From NCBI GenBank assembly GCA_028718375.1, contig JAQULZ010000012.1, positions 1 through 34,646 of the forward strand: a DNA stretch of 34,646 bases. Reading direction: 5' to 3'. The notes below the pieces were generated by a model. That model had not been told where the DNA came from, searched no databases, and saw only the letters and a program-made list of their open reading frames with translations. Every line of letters begins with the position of its first letter. Within the stretch, counting starts at the first letter, position 1. This document shows positions 14,722 to 22,117 of this stretch, piece after piece. Position numbers and translations under genes: made by a program. Source of the stretch: Victivallaceae bacterium. GTDB taxonomy: Bacteria; Verrucomicrobiota; Lentisphaeria; Victivallales; Victivallaceae.

Positions 14722-15612
14722 CTACGGAACCAGCTCCCATTCCGGATGCAGGCTCACCGGATGCCGGGCGGTTTCGAGAGTGGCCGTGATCAGCGCATCG
14801 GGATGTTCCTGGAGCAGGGTGAGGGGATATTCCGCCGTCAGAGGCCCGAACAAGGCTACCCGCAATGCGGTCTGTTTCCACGCCCCCGTGTCACTGAATA
14901 CCCTTACTTTGCGGGCGGAGAGGCATTCGCTTATGCCTAAGGTAACCGACATCGGGGGAACGAACTGGTATGCGGCGCCGAAACTTCGCTGAGCCAGCGC
15001 TATTATGGTGTCGATATTGTTGTTCTGAAGGCGTACCGTCGAGGCTCGCAGTTCATCCAGGGTTATCGGACTGAACGGCTCCCGCCGGGTTTGATTGTAC
15101 GCCAGGTGTCCGTCCTGACCCCAGCCGCCGTAGGTCAAATCTATGGGAGCTTCTCTGATAGTTTTCCGTATTTCTTCAATATTAGCGGGCATCAGCCATT
15201 TACGGTTCGCCTCCGGCACGGATAATTCCTTTCTTACCGGAGCGTAAAAATGTTCTTCCATGAAACCTCTGAAACTGTAAGGATGCCGGCGGGAAAGTTC
15301 GCGTCCCTGCCAGTCCAGACATTCGTCCATATGGAAAACGATGAAATTGCGCAGTGAAACGTTTTTTTGGTTGACCAAATTCGTAAAAGGCTCGTACCAG
15401 CAGGCGGGGCCGCAGGGAATTATTGCCCGGAATTGACGCCCCTCCCGGTTGGCCAGGTCGATTTCCTTTACCAATTCGTCGGCCATCAGACCGCCCATCG
15501 CACGGCGGTCCCGGCATATTCTGAACGGTACTTTCAGTTGGGGATTTGCTTCCAGTTCCTCGGCCGGGATGCGGCACCAGCCGTATAATTCCCGTTTCGT
15601 AAAATCACTCAT
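14722..15612 (-). CDS. Glucosamine-6-phosphate isomerase/deaminase-like (NagB-fold) protein
   Basis: A 296-residue NagB/6-phosphogluconolactonase-fold protein and first gene of the minus-strand operon. It keeps HMDECLD (Asp96-Glu97, equivalent to the NagB proton-relay Asp72) and GWGQDGHLAYN (Asp167, His169). Where E. coli NagB has Glu148, completing the Asp-His-Glu triad, this protein has Gln174. An extra N-terminal segment of about 30 residues precedes the fold. It may therefore be an isomerase or deaminase for a different amino sugar phosphate, or a lactonase-like relative. A GAGG site lies six bases before the ATG, at the end of the conserved leader it shares with mttB. Confidence 0.8.
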   Translation of the reverse strand: MSDFTKRELYGWCRIPAEELEANPQLKVPFRICRDRRAMGGLMADELVKEIDLANREGRQFRAIIPCGPACWYEPFTNLVNQKNVSLRNFIVFHMDECLDWQGRELSRRHPYSFRGFMEEHFYAPVRKELSVPEANRKWLMPANIEEIRKTIREAPIDLTYGGWGQDGHLAYNQTRREPFSPITLDELRASTVRLQNNNIDTIIALAQRSFGAAYQFVPPMSVTLGISECLSARKVRVFSDTGAWKQTALRVALFGPLTAEYPLTLLQEHPDALITATLETARHPVSLHPEWELVP

Positions 15613-15627
15613 ATTTTACCTCATCTC

Positions 15628-15738
15628 GTGTCTTTGTTTTCCCTTCCATCATAAAAGCGTTTCTAAATCCGGAATTTCCGCCAGGAAATTCTCGGGGGCA
15701 GGATAACTCTCCTGCTCGCTTCCCGGCGCGAACTGCCG
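15628..15738 (-). repeat. Conserved leader, copy 2, upstream of the nagB-like gene
   Basis: The same two blocks as at 8665-8739, inverted in the window and therefore in the same orientation relative to the downstream gene. The 41-base block is 15698-15738 and the roughly 30-base block is 15628-15657. They are separated by 40 bases that contain their own hairpin (GAATTTCC/GGAAATTC). Homology stops sharply outside the 41-base block but runs weakly into the ribosome-site region on the gene side. The block order and nearness to the start codon match copy 1. Confidence 0.8.
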
Positions 15739-15887
15739 CATTATTTAAGGTTCTCTGTGAAACGCGCCCCTGACATCACAGCAAAAGTACATTAGCAGTA
15801 TTTACGGATTTTGACAAGAAAAACTGTTCGGCATCCGGCGAAAAAATCCGGTTTTTTTCATTATAGAGCAATATGGCAATTAACTGC

Positions 15888-15916
15888 TTGACAATTCGAA
15901 ACATTGCGGATATGGT
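15888..15916 (+). promoter_or_regulatory. Sigma-70 promoter of the HTH regulator gene
   Basis: TTGACA (15888-15893) and TATGGT (15911-15916) are separated by 17 bases, with AAGGA (15943-15947) eight bases before the ATG at 15956. Between this promoter and leader copy 2 (15739-15887) I see nothing beyond AT-rich spacer. Confidence 0.65.
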
Positions 15917-15924
15917 TACCATAT
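15910..15924. promoter_or_regulatory. Palindromic operator overlapping the regulator's -10 box
   Basis: ATATGGTTACCATAT is a perfect 7-bp inverted repeat around a single central base and overlaps the -10 element. A half-site (ATATGG, 15871-15876) lies 39 bases upstream. The position suggests autoregulation by the HTH protein encoded just downstream. Confidence 0.5.
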
Positions 15925-15955
15925 TAACTCATTGAAATCAATAAGGAATTAAAAT

Positions 15956-16444
15956 ATGTCGGACCTCAAAAGTGTTTTAGCCAGTGAAATTCGCCGCCTT
16001 GCCAGGAAAGAAGTCAAAGCCGCACTACTGCCGCTTCAGGCCCAGGTTTCCGCACTGAAGAAAACCGTGGTGCTGCAGAATGCGAAAATCAAAGCATTGG
16101 GAAACCGTGTTCCTGCCCAGGCTATACCCGAACCAGAAACCGAATCAGCATCAGTTGCCGACCATCCGGTTCGCATTACTGCTGAAGGCATCGTCAAACT
16201 TCGCCGGAAACTGGGGCTTACCCAGGTTCAGCTCGCCACGTTGTTGGGTGCCAGCAATTTTTCGGTCAGTCATTGGGAATTGGGCAAAACCAAGCCGCGT
16301 GAAATCTGTAAACGAAAAATTGCCGCCTTGCGCAGTCTGGGTAAACGCGAATTGAAACGCCTGCTGACGGAAAAGGGAATTGCCTCAACGGCGGAACCGG
16401 TTGCGGCAAAAACCTCTCCTGCGGCTCGGGGCAGTCGCCGGTAA
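15956..16444 (+). CDS. XRE-type helix-turn-helix regulator with N-terminal coiled coil
   Basis: A 162-residue protein. Residues 1-50 are helical and charged with heptad spacing (QAQVSALKKTVVLQNAKIKAL), likely a dimerising coiled coil. Residues 75-115 form an XRE-like helix-turn-helix (LRRKLGLTQVQLATLLGAS followed by FSVSHWELGKTKP). The tail is rich in Ala, Lys and Arg and may be unstructured. The HTH is in the middle rather than at the N terminus, which differs from ordinary XRE repressors. It is divergent from the nagB operon, 343 bases away, and has a palindrome over its own -10 box. It may control itself and possibly the sugar operon; the latter is inference. Confidence 0.78.
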   Translation: MSDLKSVLASEIRRLARKEVKAALLPLQAQVSALKKTVVLQNAKIKALGNRVPAQAIPEPETESASVADHPVRITAEGIVKLRRKLGLTQVQLATLLGASNFSVSHWELGKTKPREICKRKIAALRSLGKRELKRLLTEKGIASTAEPVAAKTSPAARGSRR

Positions 16445-16606
16445 AAAATTCGCAACGCCCCAAAAACCATTTAACGCGATTATTAAGCGTATTTTTATGA
16501 AGCGGCGGTTGATTTAATGCCGAATTATCTTTCCGCCGGTTAACCAATAAGAACTTCAAAGTACCGCAAATACTGTTTTTCAACAGAACAGGAGGAGCAG
16601 GACATC

Positions 16607-17338
16607 ATGGACAGGACTTACATGCAGCAGAGCGCCCGCTCGGCAATGAGTACGGCCGATCAGGTCAGTGTCACCGCCGGATTCATCAACCGGGTTTACG
16701 GCTGGATGAGCGGGGGGCTGACTCTTACCGGCGTCATCGCTTATCTGATCGGCACGGATCCGGTCATGGCCCGGAAACTGGCCGCCAATCCCGGTTTGCT
16801 GTGGGGCGCGATTATCGGCGAGTTCATTCTGGTGATCGCCATCAGCGCCGGAATCAAGAAAATGTCCGTCGCCGTCGCTTCCGGCTGTTATCTGCTTTAC
16901 TCCGCCTTGACCGGGGTGGTTCTTTCGCTTATTTTCCTGACTTTCACTTTGGAGTCGATCGCGACTACTTTTTTCATTACCGCTCTGACCTTCGGAGCCA
17001 TGAGCATTTACGGCTATGTAACCAAACGCGACCTGACCAGCATCGGCAATTTGTGTTTAATGGCGTTGATCGGGTTGATTATCGCGTCCGTCATCAATAT
17101 TTTCATCGGCAGTTCGGCATTATATTGGGTTGTAACTTATGTCGGGATATTGATTTTTGTCGGGCTGACCGCCTATGATACCCAGAAAATCAAGGAAATG
17201 TCCATTGCCCTGGGGCCTGAATTGTCCGCCGTCGACGCCGGTAAAAAATACGCGATAATGGGCGCGCTTACTCTTTATCTCGACTTCATCAACCTGTTCC
17301 TGCTGTTGCTGCGGATTTTCGGCAACAGCCGCGACTGA
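16607..17338 (+). CDS. Bax inhibitor-1 family membrane protein (YbhL/YccA-like)
   Basis: A 243-residue integral membrane protein with seven predicted hydrophobic helices, the layout of the TMBIM/Bax-inhibitor-1 family. Conserved features include NRVYGWMSGGLTLTG near the N terminus, FGAMSIYGY in the middle, the late TAYDTQKIK and a C-terminal ALTLYLDFINLFLLLLRIFG. Bacterial members act as pH-sensitive calcium leak channels or modulators of membrane proteolysis. The two aspartates of the pH sensor appear to be present (the D of TAYDTQ and the D of LYLDFIN). A strong AGGAGG site precedes the ATG. The MBL-fold gene follows by 11 bases and is probably co-transcribed. Confidence 0.92.
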   Translation: MDRTYMQQSARSAMSTADQVSVTAGFINRVYGWMSGGLTLTGVIAYLIGTDPVMARKLAANPGLLWGAIIGEFILVIAISAGIKKMSVAVASGCYLLYSALTGVVLSLIFLTFTLESIATTFFITALTFGAMSIYGYVTKRDLTSIGNLCLMALIGLIIASVINIFIGSSALYWVVTYVGILIFVGLTAYDTQKIKEMSIALGPELSAVDAGKKYAIMGALTLYLDFINLFLLLLRIFGNSRD

Positions 17339-17349
17339 GTCCGGAAAAC

Positions 17350-17964
17350 ATGTCCGGGCGGGCGGATCCGGCGCGGGAAGTAGTCGGGCTGCTGGAGGTT
17401 AATTGTTATTTGGTCCCGGCGGCGGCAAGCCGCCGGCTTTATATCATTGATCCCGGTGCGGAGGCGGCGGCGATTATTGCGGCCGCGCGGAAATTCTCTT
17501 ACGAAGAAGCGGTTATTCTGCTGACGCACGCCCATGTCGATCATATCGGTGCGGTGCGCGAGGTGGCGAAGGCGCTCGGGATCGGCAAAATTTATCTGCA
17601 TCCAAACGATGTCGGCATTTACCGCAGCCGGAACAATCATCTGCTGCCCTATATTCCGCCGGCGGAACAGCTTCCGGAAACTACCCCGGCCATTTCCGGC
17701 AATGATTTTGAGATTCTCGAAATTCCCGGTCATTCGCCCGGCAGCGTAGGGTTTTATTTCAGCCGGCTTCCCGCGCTTTTCGCGGGAGACACGATTTTCA
17801 AAAATTCCATCGGACGCTCCGACCTTCCCGGCGGCAATCCGGAGCAGCTTATCAGTTCAATAAAAAACAAACTCATGACTCTGCCGGACGATCTGAAACT
17901 TTACCCCGGCCACGGCCCGGCAACGACCATCGGCAGCGAAAGGAAATTCAATCCTTATCTCTGA
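17350..17964 (+). CDS. Metallo-beta-lactamase-fold hydrolase (glyoxalase II-like)
   Basis: A 204-residue single-domain hydrolase with a complete two-metal site: THAHVDH (His60, His62, Asp64, His65), His128 in IPGHSPGSVGF, Asp147 in FAGDTIF and His188 in YPGHGP. It lacks the C-terminal helical domain of true glyoxalase II, so it belongs to the short YcbL-like group, whose members cleave thioesters such as S-lactoylglutathione or remain untested. It follows the Bax-inhibitor gene by 11 bases and converges on the ketoacyl synthase gene with a 13-base gap. Confidence 0.9.
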   Translation: MSGRADPAREVVGLLEVNCYLVPAAASRRLYIIDPGAEAAAIIAAARKFSYEEAVILLTHAHVDHIGAVREVAKALGIGKIYLHPNDVGIYRSRNNHLLPYIPPAEQLPETTPAISGNDFEILEIPGHSPGSVGFYFSRLPALFAGDTIFKNSIGRSDLPGGNPEQLISSIKNKLMTLPDDLKLYPGHGPATTIGSERKFNPYL

Positions 17965-17977
17965 GCGTTGAAAAAAG

Positions 17978-19201
17978 CTATACCGCGGAAATAATTAAGC
18001 TGGCGTTTGAACCGCCGAAAGCGAAACTGTTGCTCAGCGCATGTCTGATTTTAGTGTTTTCGCGGGTCTGCAGGACAAAATCCGCCCATTCGAATTCCGT
18101 TTCCGGGTTTTCCAGATTCAGGGACGGGCTGATAAAATTTTTCTCAATCATCAGGCTGGTGAATATCAGTTCGACAGCTCCGGTGGCACCGATCATATGG
18201 CCGGTCTGGGATTTGGTGCTGTTTATGGCCGGGGAGTGGGGAAAAACCGCTTTTATGGCCTGCATTTCGACCGGGTCACCGATCGGAGTTGCGGTACCGT
18301 GGGTATTGATGTAAGCAATATCCTGCGGCTCCAGGCCGGCCGCCGCCAAAGCGCCGCGCATTGCCGCAATACTGGCCTTTACATCCGGCACGACCATATC
18401 AGTAGCATTACTGTTGCCGCAATAACCGGAAATCCGCGACACCGCCTCCACCCGGCGTTGTTTCAGGCTTGCTTCTGATTCCAGCACCATAAAACCGGCA
18501 CCTTCAGCCAGGACGAAACCGTCGCGGTCCGCAGCAAAAGGACGGCTGGCCTGTTGCGGACAGTCATTGTATTTAGTGGCCAGGGCCCGGATGGCAGTAA
18601 ATCCGAGCGCCTGAATCCAATCGCATTGTTCGGCCCCGCCGCAGACGACAATATCATACATTCCGGCCTGGATCATCCGGGTACCCAGAATAACGGCATG
18701 AGCACTGCTGGCGCAGGCCGCGCTGATATCATACGATTCCCCGGTAAAACCAAAAACCAAAGACAGGTTGGCTACCGCTGAAGACGGCATCACGCGCGGT
18801 ACGATGCATGGATTCACTTTGCGCAATTTGTTCGTTGCGGAAAAAATATTGGTGGTTTCGAAAATTTCCTTATAGCAGGTGCCGGCCACGCCGCTGATCA
18901 CGGCAATCCGTCGGTCGGCAATGTCCTCAGGAGTCAATTTCGCTTCAGCCAACGCCTCTTCAACCGCGACGACCGCCATGATTGAGTTAAATGCAGTAAA
19001 GCGCTTATGTTTATTATTCAACCGCGGACATTCCATGTCGGTATTGACAATTCCGGCCACACAACTGGTCAAATTGTGTTCCGCCCATTCGGTAACGAAA
19101 CTAACCCCGGACTTCCCTTCCCGCAATGCTTTTTCATTAACCGCCCGGCCGATTCCCAAGGGCGTAATCAACCCCCGCCCGGTGATAAAAACGTCTTTCA
19201 T
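17978..19201 (-). CDS. Beta-ketoacyl-ACP synthase, FabB (KAS I)-like
   Basis: A 407-residue condensing enzyme of fatty-acid synthesis, or possibly of a related acyl product. The catalytic triad is intact: Cys163 in ISAACASSAH, His301 in INTHGTATP and His335 in SQTGHMIGA, with Lys330. The stretch LATKYNDCPQQASRPFAADRDGFV resembles E. coli FabB more than FabF, which suggests the KAS I branch. The ATG at 19201 has AAAGGTG four bases upstream. It stands alone, with no acyl carrier protein, FabG or FabZ gene near it. It could therefore be a housekeeping FabB or a specialised synthase. Confidence 0.85.
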   Translation of the reverse strand: MKDVFITGRGLITPLGIGRAVNEKALREGKSGVSFVTEWAEHNLTSCVAGIVNTDMECPRLNNKHKRFTAFNSIMAVVAVEEALAEAKLTPEDIADRRIAVISGVAGTCYKEIFETTNIFSATNKLRKVNPCIVPRVMPSSAVANLSLVFGFTGESYDISAACASSAHAVILGTRMIQAGMYDIVVCGGAEQCDWIQALGFTAIRALATKYNDCPQQASRPFAADRDGFVLAEGAGFMVLESEASLKQRRVEAVSRISGYCGNSNATDMVVPDVKASIAAMRGALAAAGLEPQDIAYINTHGTATPIGDPVEMQAIKAVFPHSPAINSTKSQTGHMIGATGAVELIFTSLMIEKNFISPSLNLENPETEFEWADFVLQTRENTKIRHALSNSFAFGGSNASLIISAV

Positions 19202-19407
19202 TTACACCTTTATCTTACTTACTCTTTATATTTTTCTGCAATAATCCAAAATCATACCTAACAATAATCATTTTTATCTTAATTTCTACACGAAAAACGA
19301 AAAAAATATGAAATCCGTCATTTTTTCAGGGGGGGTATCCCGGCGGGTAATTATTTTGCCGGGTTACGGGCAAAATTATGCAACTTCCAGAGGTTATTAA
19401 ATCCGGC

Positions 19408-20400
19408 TTATTTGACGGCAGTTATCTTGACCTGCACTTTATCCGGGTAAATGCTTTTGACCGTGACCCGGTCAGCAGAACTGATCCAGCAGGCAATGTT
19501 CACCAGAAACGTCCCTTCGGTATCCAGCAAAGAGGTGTCGATATACGGTTTGACAGAATCATTTTTCAGCAGGTCGATGGTACTTTTCAAACCGCTGAGG
19601 GTTACCGCAACGTGAGGCGAAGACAGCAGTTCCACCTTAAATCTGCCGACTTTGTCCGGCGCTTCAAGAACTTTTATTGCGACATTTTCAATTGTGACGG
19701 TTTTGTACTGGCGGACTATTTTTACCTGCGCATTGACCTTATCGGGGGAAACTGAAATCGACGGGTCCTTTACAATCTTCGTTTCATAATCGAAACTGTC
19801 GGTCAGCCCGGAACTTAACGGGATCGGCGCACTTTTGACGCTGGTTATTTTGTTTAAAATGCTTTCCGGCCCGGTAACCAGCACCTCGGAAGGCTGGAAA
19901 CCGACCTGTTCAACCGCGTAGCCTTCCGGCAAAGCGTCCTGGTTGGCGAAAGTTGCCGCCACGCCGACTTTTTTGGAGGCTTTGCGATCCAGATTAAGCA
20001 ATAAATCGCGCGGTTCAATGCGCAGGATTTTGACCCCCAGCGGCGCGGAAATGTTATTGGGGCTCAGGCGCAGGGTATAAACCTCACCGGGAAGATAATC
20101 GGACAACTGGACCGCCGCGCGGATTTTGAAGGAGGCCCGGTTAATCTGTTTAAGGATGCCGGGACTGCCTTTTATTATCAGGGACACTTTGGGGGAGAGT
20201 TCGCCGATGTTAAGCAGGGTGGTCGGCAAATCAATGTCCACCGGGACGCTGTTTACCTGTTCTTCAATTCCCAGCCGGCTGGTAACCGTAAAGTAAAACA
20301 GCCCGGCAAAAAATAAAGCCGTGGCTTTACGCAGAAAATCATCCCGCAAAAATCCCGGAATCCAGGCCAAACGCGGCGTTTCCCCGACATTTTGACTCAT
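19408..20400 (-). CDS. YbbR-domain protein, likely CdaA regulator (CdaR)
   Basis: A 330-residue membrane-anchored protein with an N-terminal cytoplasmic stretch, one transmembrane helix (about 23-42) and an extracytoplasmic part built of repeated YbbR-like beta domains, each with a strand such as DIDLPTTLLNI or VQVKITAV. In Gram-positive bacteria the YbbR protein CdaR binds and tunes the diadenylate cyclase CdaA. Here its start overlaps the cdaA stop by 4 bases (ATGA), as expected for partners. The 206 bases after it hold a CCCGGC/GCCGGG stem without a T-run, so readthrough into the ketoacyl synthase gene is possible. Confidence 0.85.
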   Translation of the reverse strand: MSQNVGETPRLAWIPGFLRDDFLRKATALFFAGLFYFTVTSRLGIEEQVNSVPVDIDLPTTLLNIGELSPKVSLIIKGSPGILKQINRASFKIRAAVQLSDYLPGEVYTLRLSPNNISAPLGVKILRIEPRDLLLNLDRKASKKVGVAATFANQDALPEGYAVEQVGFQPSEVLVTGPESILNKITSVKSAPIPLSSGLTDSFDYETKIVKDPSISVSPDKVNAQVKIVRQYKTVTIENVAIKVLEAPDKVGRFKVELLSSPHVAVTLSGLKSTIDLLKNDSVKPYIDTSLLDTEGTFLVNIACWISSADRVTVKSIYPDKVQVKITAVK

Positions 20401-21248
20401 TGCTCGCCTCCCTGGGAAAACCCTTCGGCTTTGTTGCCGGTCTCTTCTATTGAACCGAAAATGCTGATGAATGAATTATCGTCCGAAGCCATCAGCAGCG
20501 CGCTCAGATAACGGAGGAGTTTATCGACTTTCACATCGTAACGGATATTCCCCCGGCAGGCCACGCTGATATTGCCGTTTTCTTCGGAAACCACTACCAC
20601 CACGGCATCGGTTTCCTCGGTTATCCCGACCGCAGCGCGATGCCGGGTGCCGAGCGATCTGGCGAAATTTTCATTCCGGGAGAGCGGCAGGATGGCATGG
20701 GCTGCGATGATCCGGTCGTTTTTAATGATTATCGCCCCGTCATGCAAGGGGGAATTAGGATAGAAAATGGATTCGAGGATCATGGCATTGACTTTAATGT
20801 CCAGTTTTACGGCGTCTTCGACAATCGCCCGCATCCCGATTTTGCGCTCGATGACCATCAAGGCGCCGATCTTCCGGTTCGCCATGTTCAACACGGCGGT
20901 AACGATTTCGGTAATAACTTCCTTTTTGCGGTCTTTCTGGCGGAAAGAAATACTGCCGAGCTGGGCGAAAGCGCGCCTGAGTTCCGGCTGAAAAATGACG
21001 ATCATCGCGGTAGCCAGCAACGTCCACAAGCCGCTGAGCGCCCAACTGAGCACTTCAAACTTCAACAAGTCCGCAGCGGCGGTCAGCAGCATCAGAGCGA
21101 TAATCAAACCGGCCAGGATGGTGGAGCCGCGGGTACCGCGCAGGTAATACAGTATTTTATAAAAAATGAAGGTCAGGATGAGTATTTCCAGCACCGGCTG
21201 CAAGTAACCCCAAGCCGTCGCGAGATACCTCAGGATTTCTGTAATCAT
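20397..21248 (-). CDS. cdaA: Membrane diadenylate cyclase (c-di-AMP synthase)
   Basis: A 283-residue protein with three N-terminal transmembrane helices (residues 14-90) and a DisA_N cyclase domain. The catalytic motifs are complete: Asp170-Gly-Ala in LHDGAIII and Arg202-His-Arg in GTRHRAAVG. It condenses two ATP into c-di-AMP, a signal for cell-wall and potassium homeostasis. I chose the ATG at 21248 because it forms an ATGA overlap with the folP stop and has AGGAG seven bases upstream; an earlier in-frame start adds nine residues inside folP. It sits in a gyrA-folP-cdaA-ybbR operon. Confidence 0.95.
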   Translation of the reverse strand: MITEILRYLATAWGYLQPVLEILILTFIFYKILYYLRGTRGSTILAGLIIALMLLTAAADLLKFEVLSWALSGLWTLLATAMIVIFQPELRRAFAQLGSISFRQKDRKKEVITEIVTAVLNMANRKIGALMVIERKIGMRAIVEDAVKLDIKVNAMILESIFYPNSPLHDGAIIIKNDRIIAAHAILPLSRNENFARSLGTRHRAAVGITEETDAVVVVVSEENGNISVACRGNIRYDVKVDKLLRYLSALLMASDDNSFISIFGSIEETGNKAEGFSQGGEQ

Positions 21249-22105
21249 ATTTTCACTCCTTGAGCCGGGGCGCACAAATTGAACATTTTCATGGCGTCCG
21301 CAATCTCTCTGACGTCATGTACCCGCAATATCTCCACTCCCTGCGCCGCGAGACAGAGCGCCGCGCCGACCGTGCCCGCCAGGCGGTCTCCGGCGTTATC
21401 ACGCCCCAATAACCGGCCGATAAACGCCTTGCGCGAAGGCCCGACCATTACGGGATACCCGCCGGCGCGGATTCGGCTGATATTCCGGAGCAGCGCCAGA
21501 TTCTGTTCCGCAGTCTTGGCGAAACCAATGCCGGGATCAAGAATAATATTCTCCCGTTTCACTCCATAGTCAAGGGCTTTTTGCGCGGCCGCGGCCAAAA
21601 AACCGGCAACTTCGTTCACCACGTCCTCATACAGCAGGAACTCCGGATGCTGCATAGTTTCCGGGTTGCCCTGCATATGCATGATGATCAGCCCGGTACG
21701 GCGCTGCGCGGCAAGCGCGGCGATTTCCGGGGAATATTCCAGACCGCTGACGTCATTGATGATCTCGGCTCCGGCGTCCACCGCGGCCGCGGCCACCGCG
21801 GCTTTGCGGGTATCGACGCTGAGAATGATTTCCGGCCGTTGTTGTTTCATGGCGGCGATGACCGGAATGATGCGGCGGATTTCCTCTTCTTCCCGAACTT
21901 CCGGAGCGCCGGGGCGGGTCGATTCGCCGCCGATGTCGATGACGGCAGCGCCATCAGCATAAAGTTCCAGACCATGCCGCACTGCCGCCTCAGTATCGAA
22001 AAACTTTCCGCCGTCGCTGAACGAATCCGGCGTAACATTGACAATACCCATCAGAGCCGGGCGCTCCGTTATTTCCACGGTACGATTCTTAAAGCAAAAC
22101 CGCAT
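21245..22105 (-). CDS. folP: Dihydropteroate synthase
   Basis: A 286-residue TIM-barrel enzyme joining p-aminobenzoate to the pterin pyrophosphate in folate synthesis; it is the sulfonamide target. Signatures are VNVTPDSFSDGG (22-33), GGESTRPGA, INDVSGL, DPGIGFAKT and GPSRKAFIG. All the loops that hold pterin and p-aminobenzoate look standard, with no obvious insertion of the kind seen in sulfonamide-resistant forms. It lies 12 bases after gyrA and overlaps cdaA by 4 bases, so it is translated from the gyrA transcript. Confidence 0.96.
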   Translation of the reverse strand: MRFCFKNRTVEITERPALMGIVNVTPDSFSDGGKFFDTEAAVRHGLELYADGAAVIDIGGESTRPGAPEVREEEEIRRIIPVIAAMKQQRPEIILSVDTRKAAVAAAAVDAGAEIINDVSGLEYSPEIAALAAQRRTGLIIMHMQGNPETMQHPEFLLYEDVVNEVAGFLAAAAQKALDYGVKRENIILDPGIGFAKTAEQNLALLRNISRIRAGGYPVMVGPSRKAFIGRLLGRDNAGDRLAGTVGAALCLAAQGVEILRVHDVREIADAMKMFNLCAPAQGVKI

Positions 22106-22117
22106 AATTCTTTCCGG

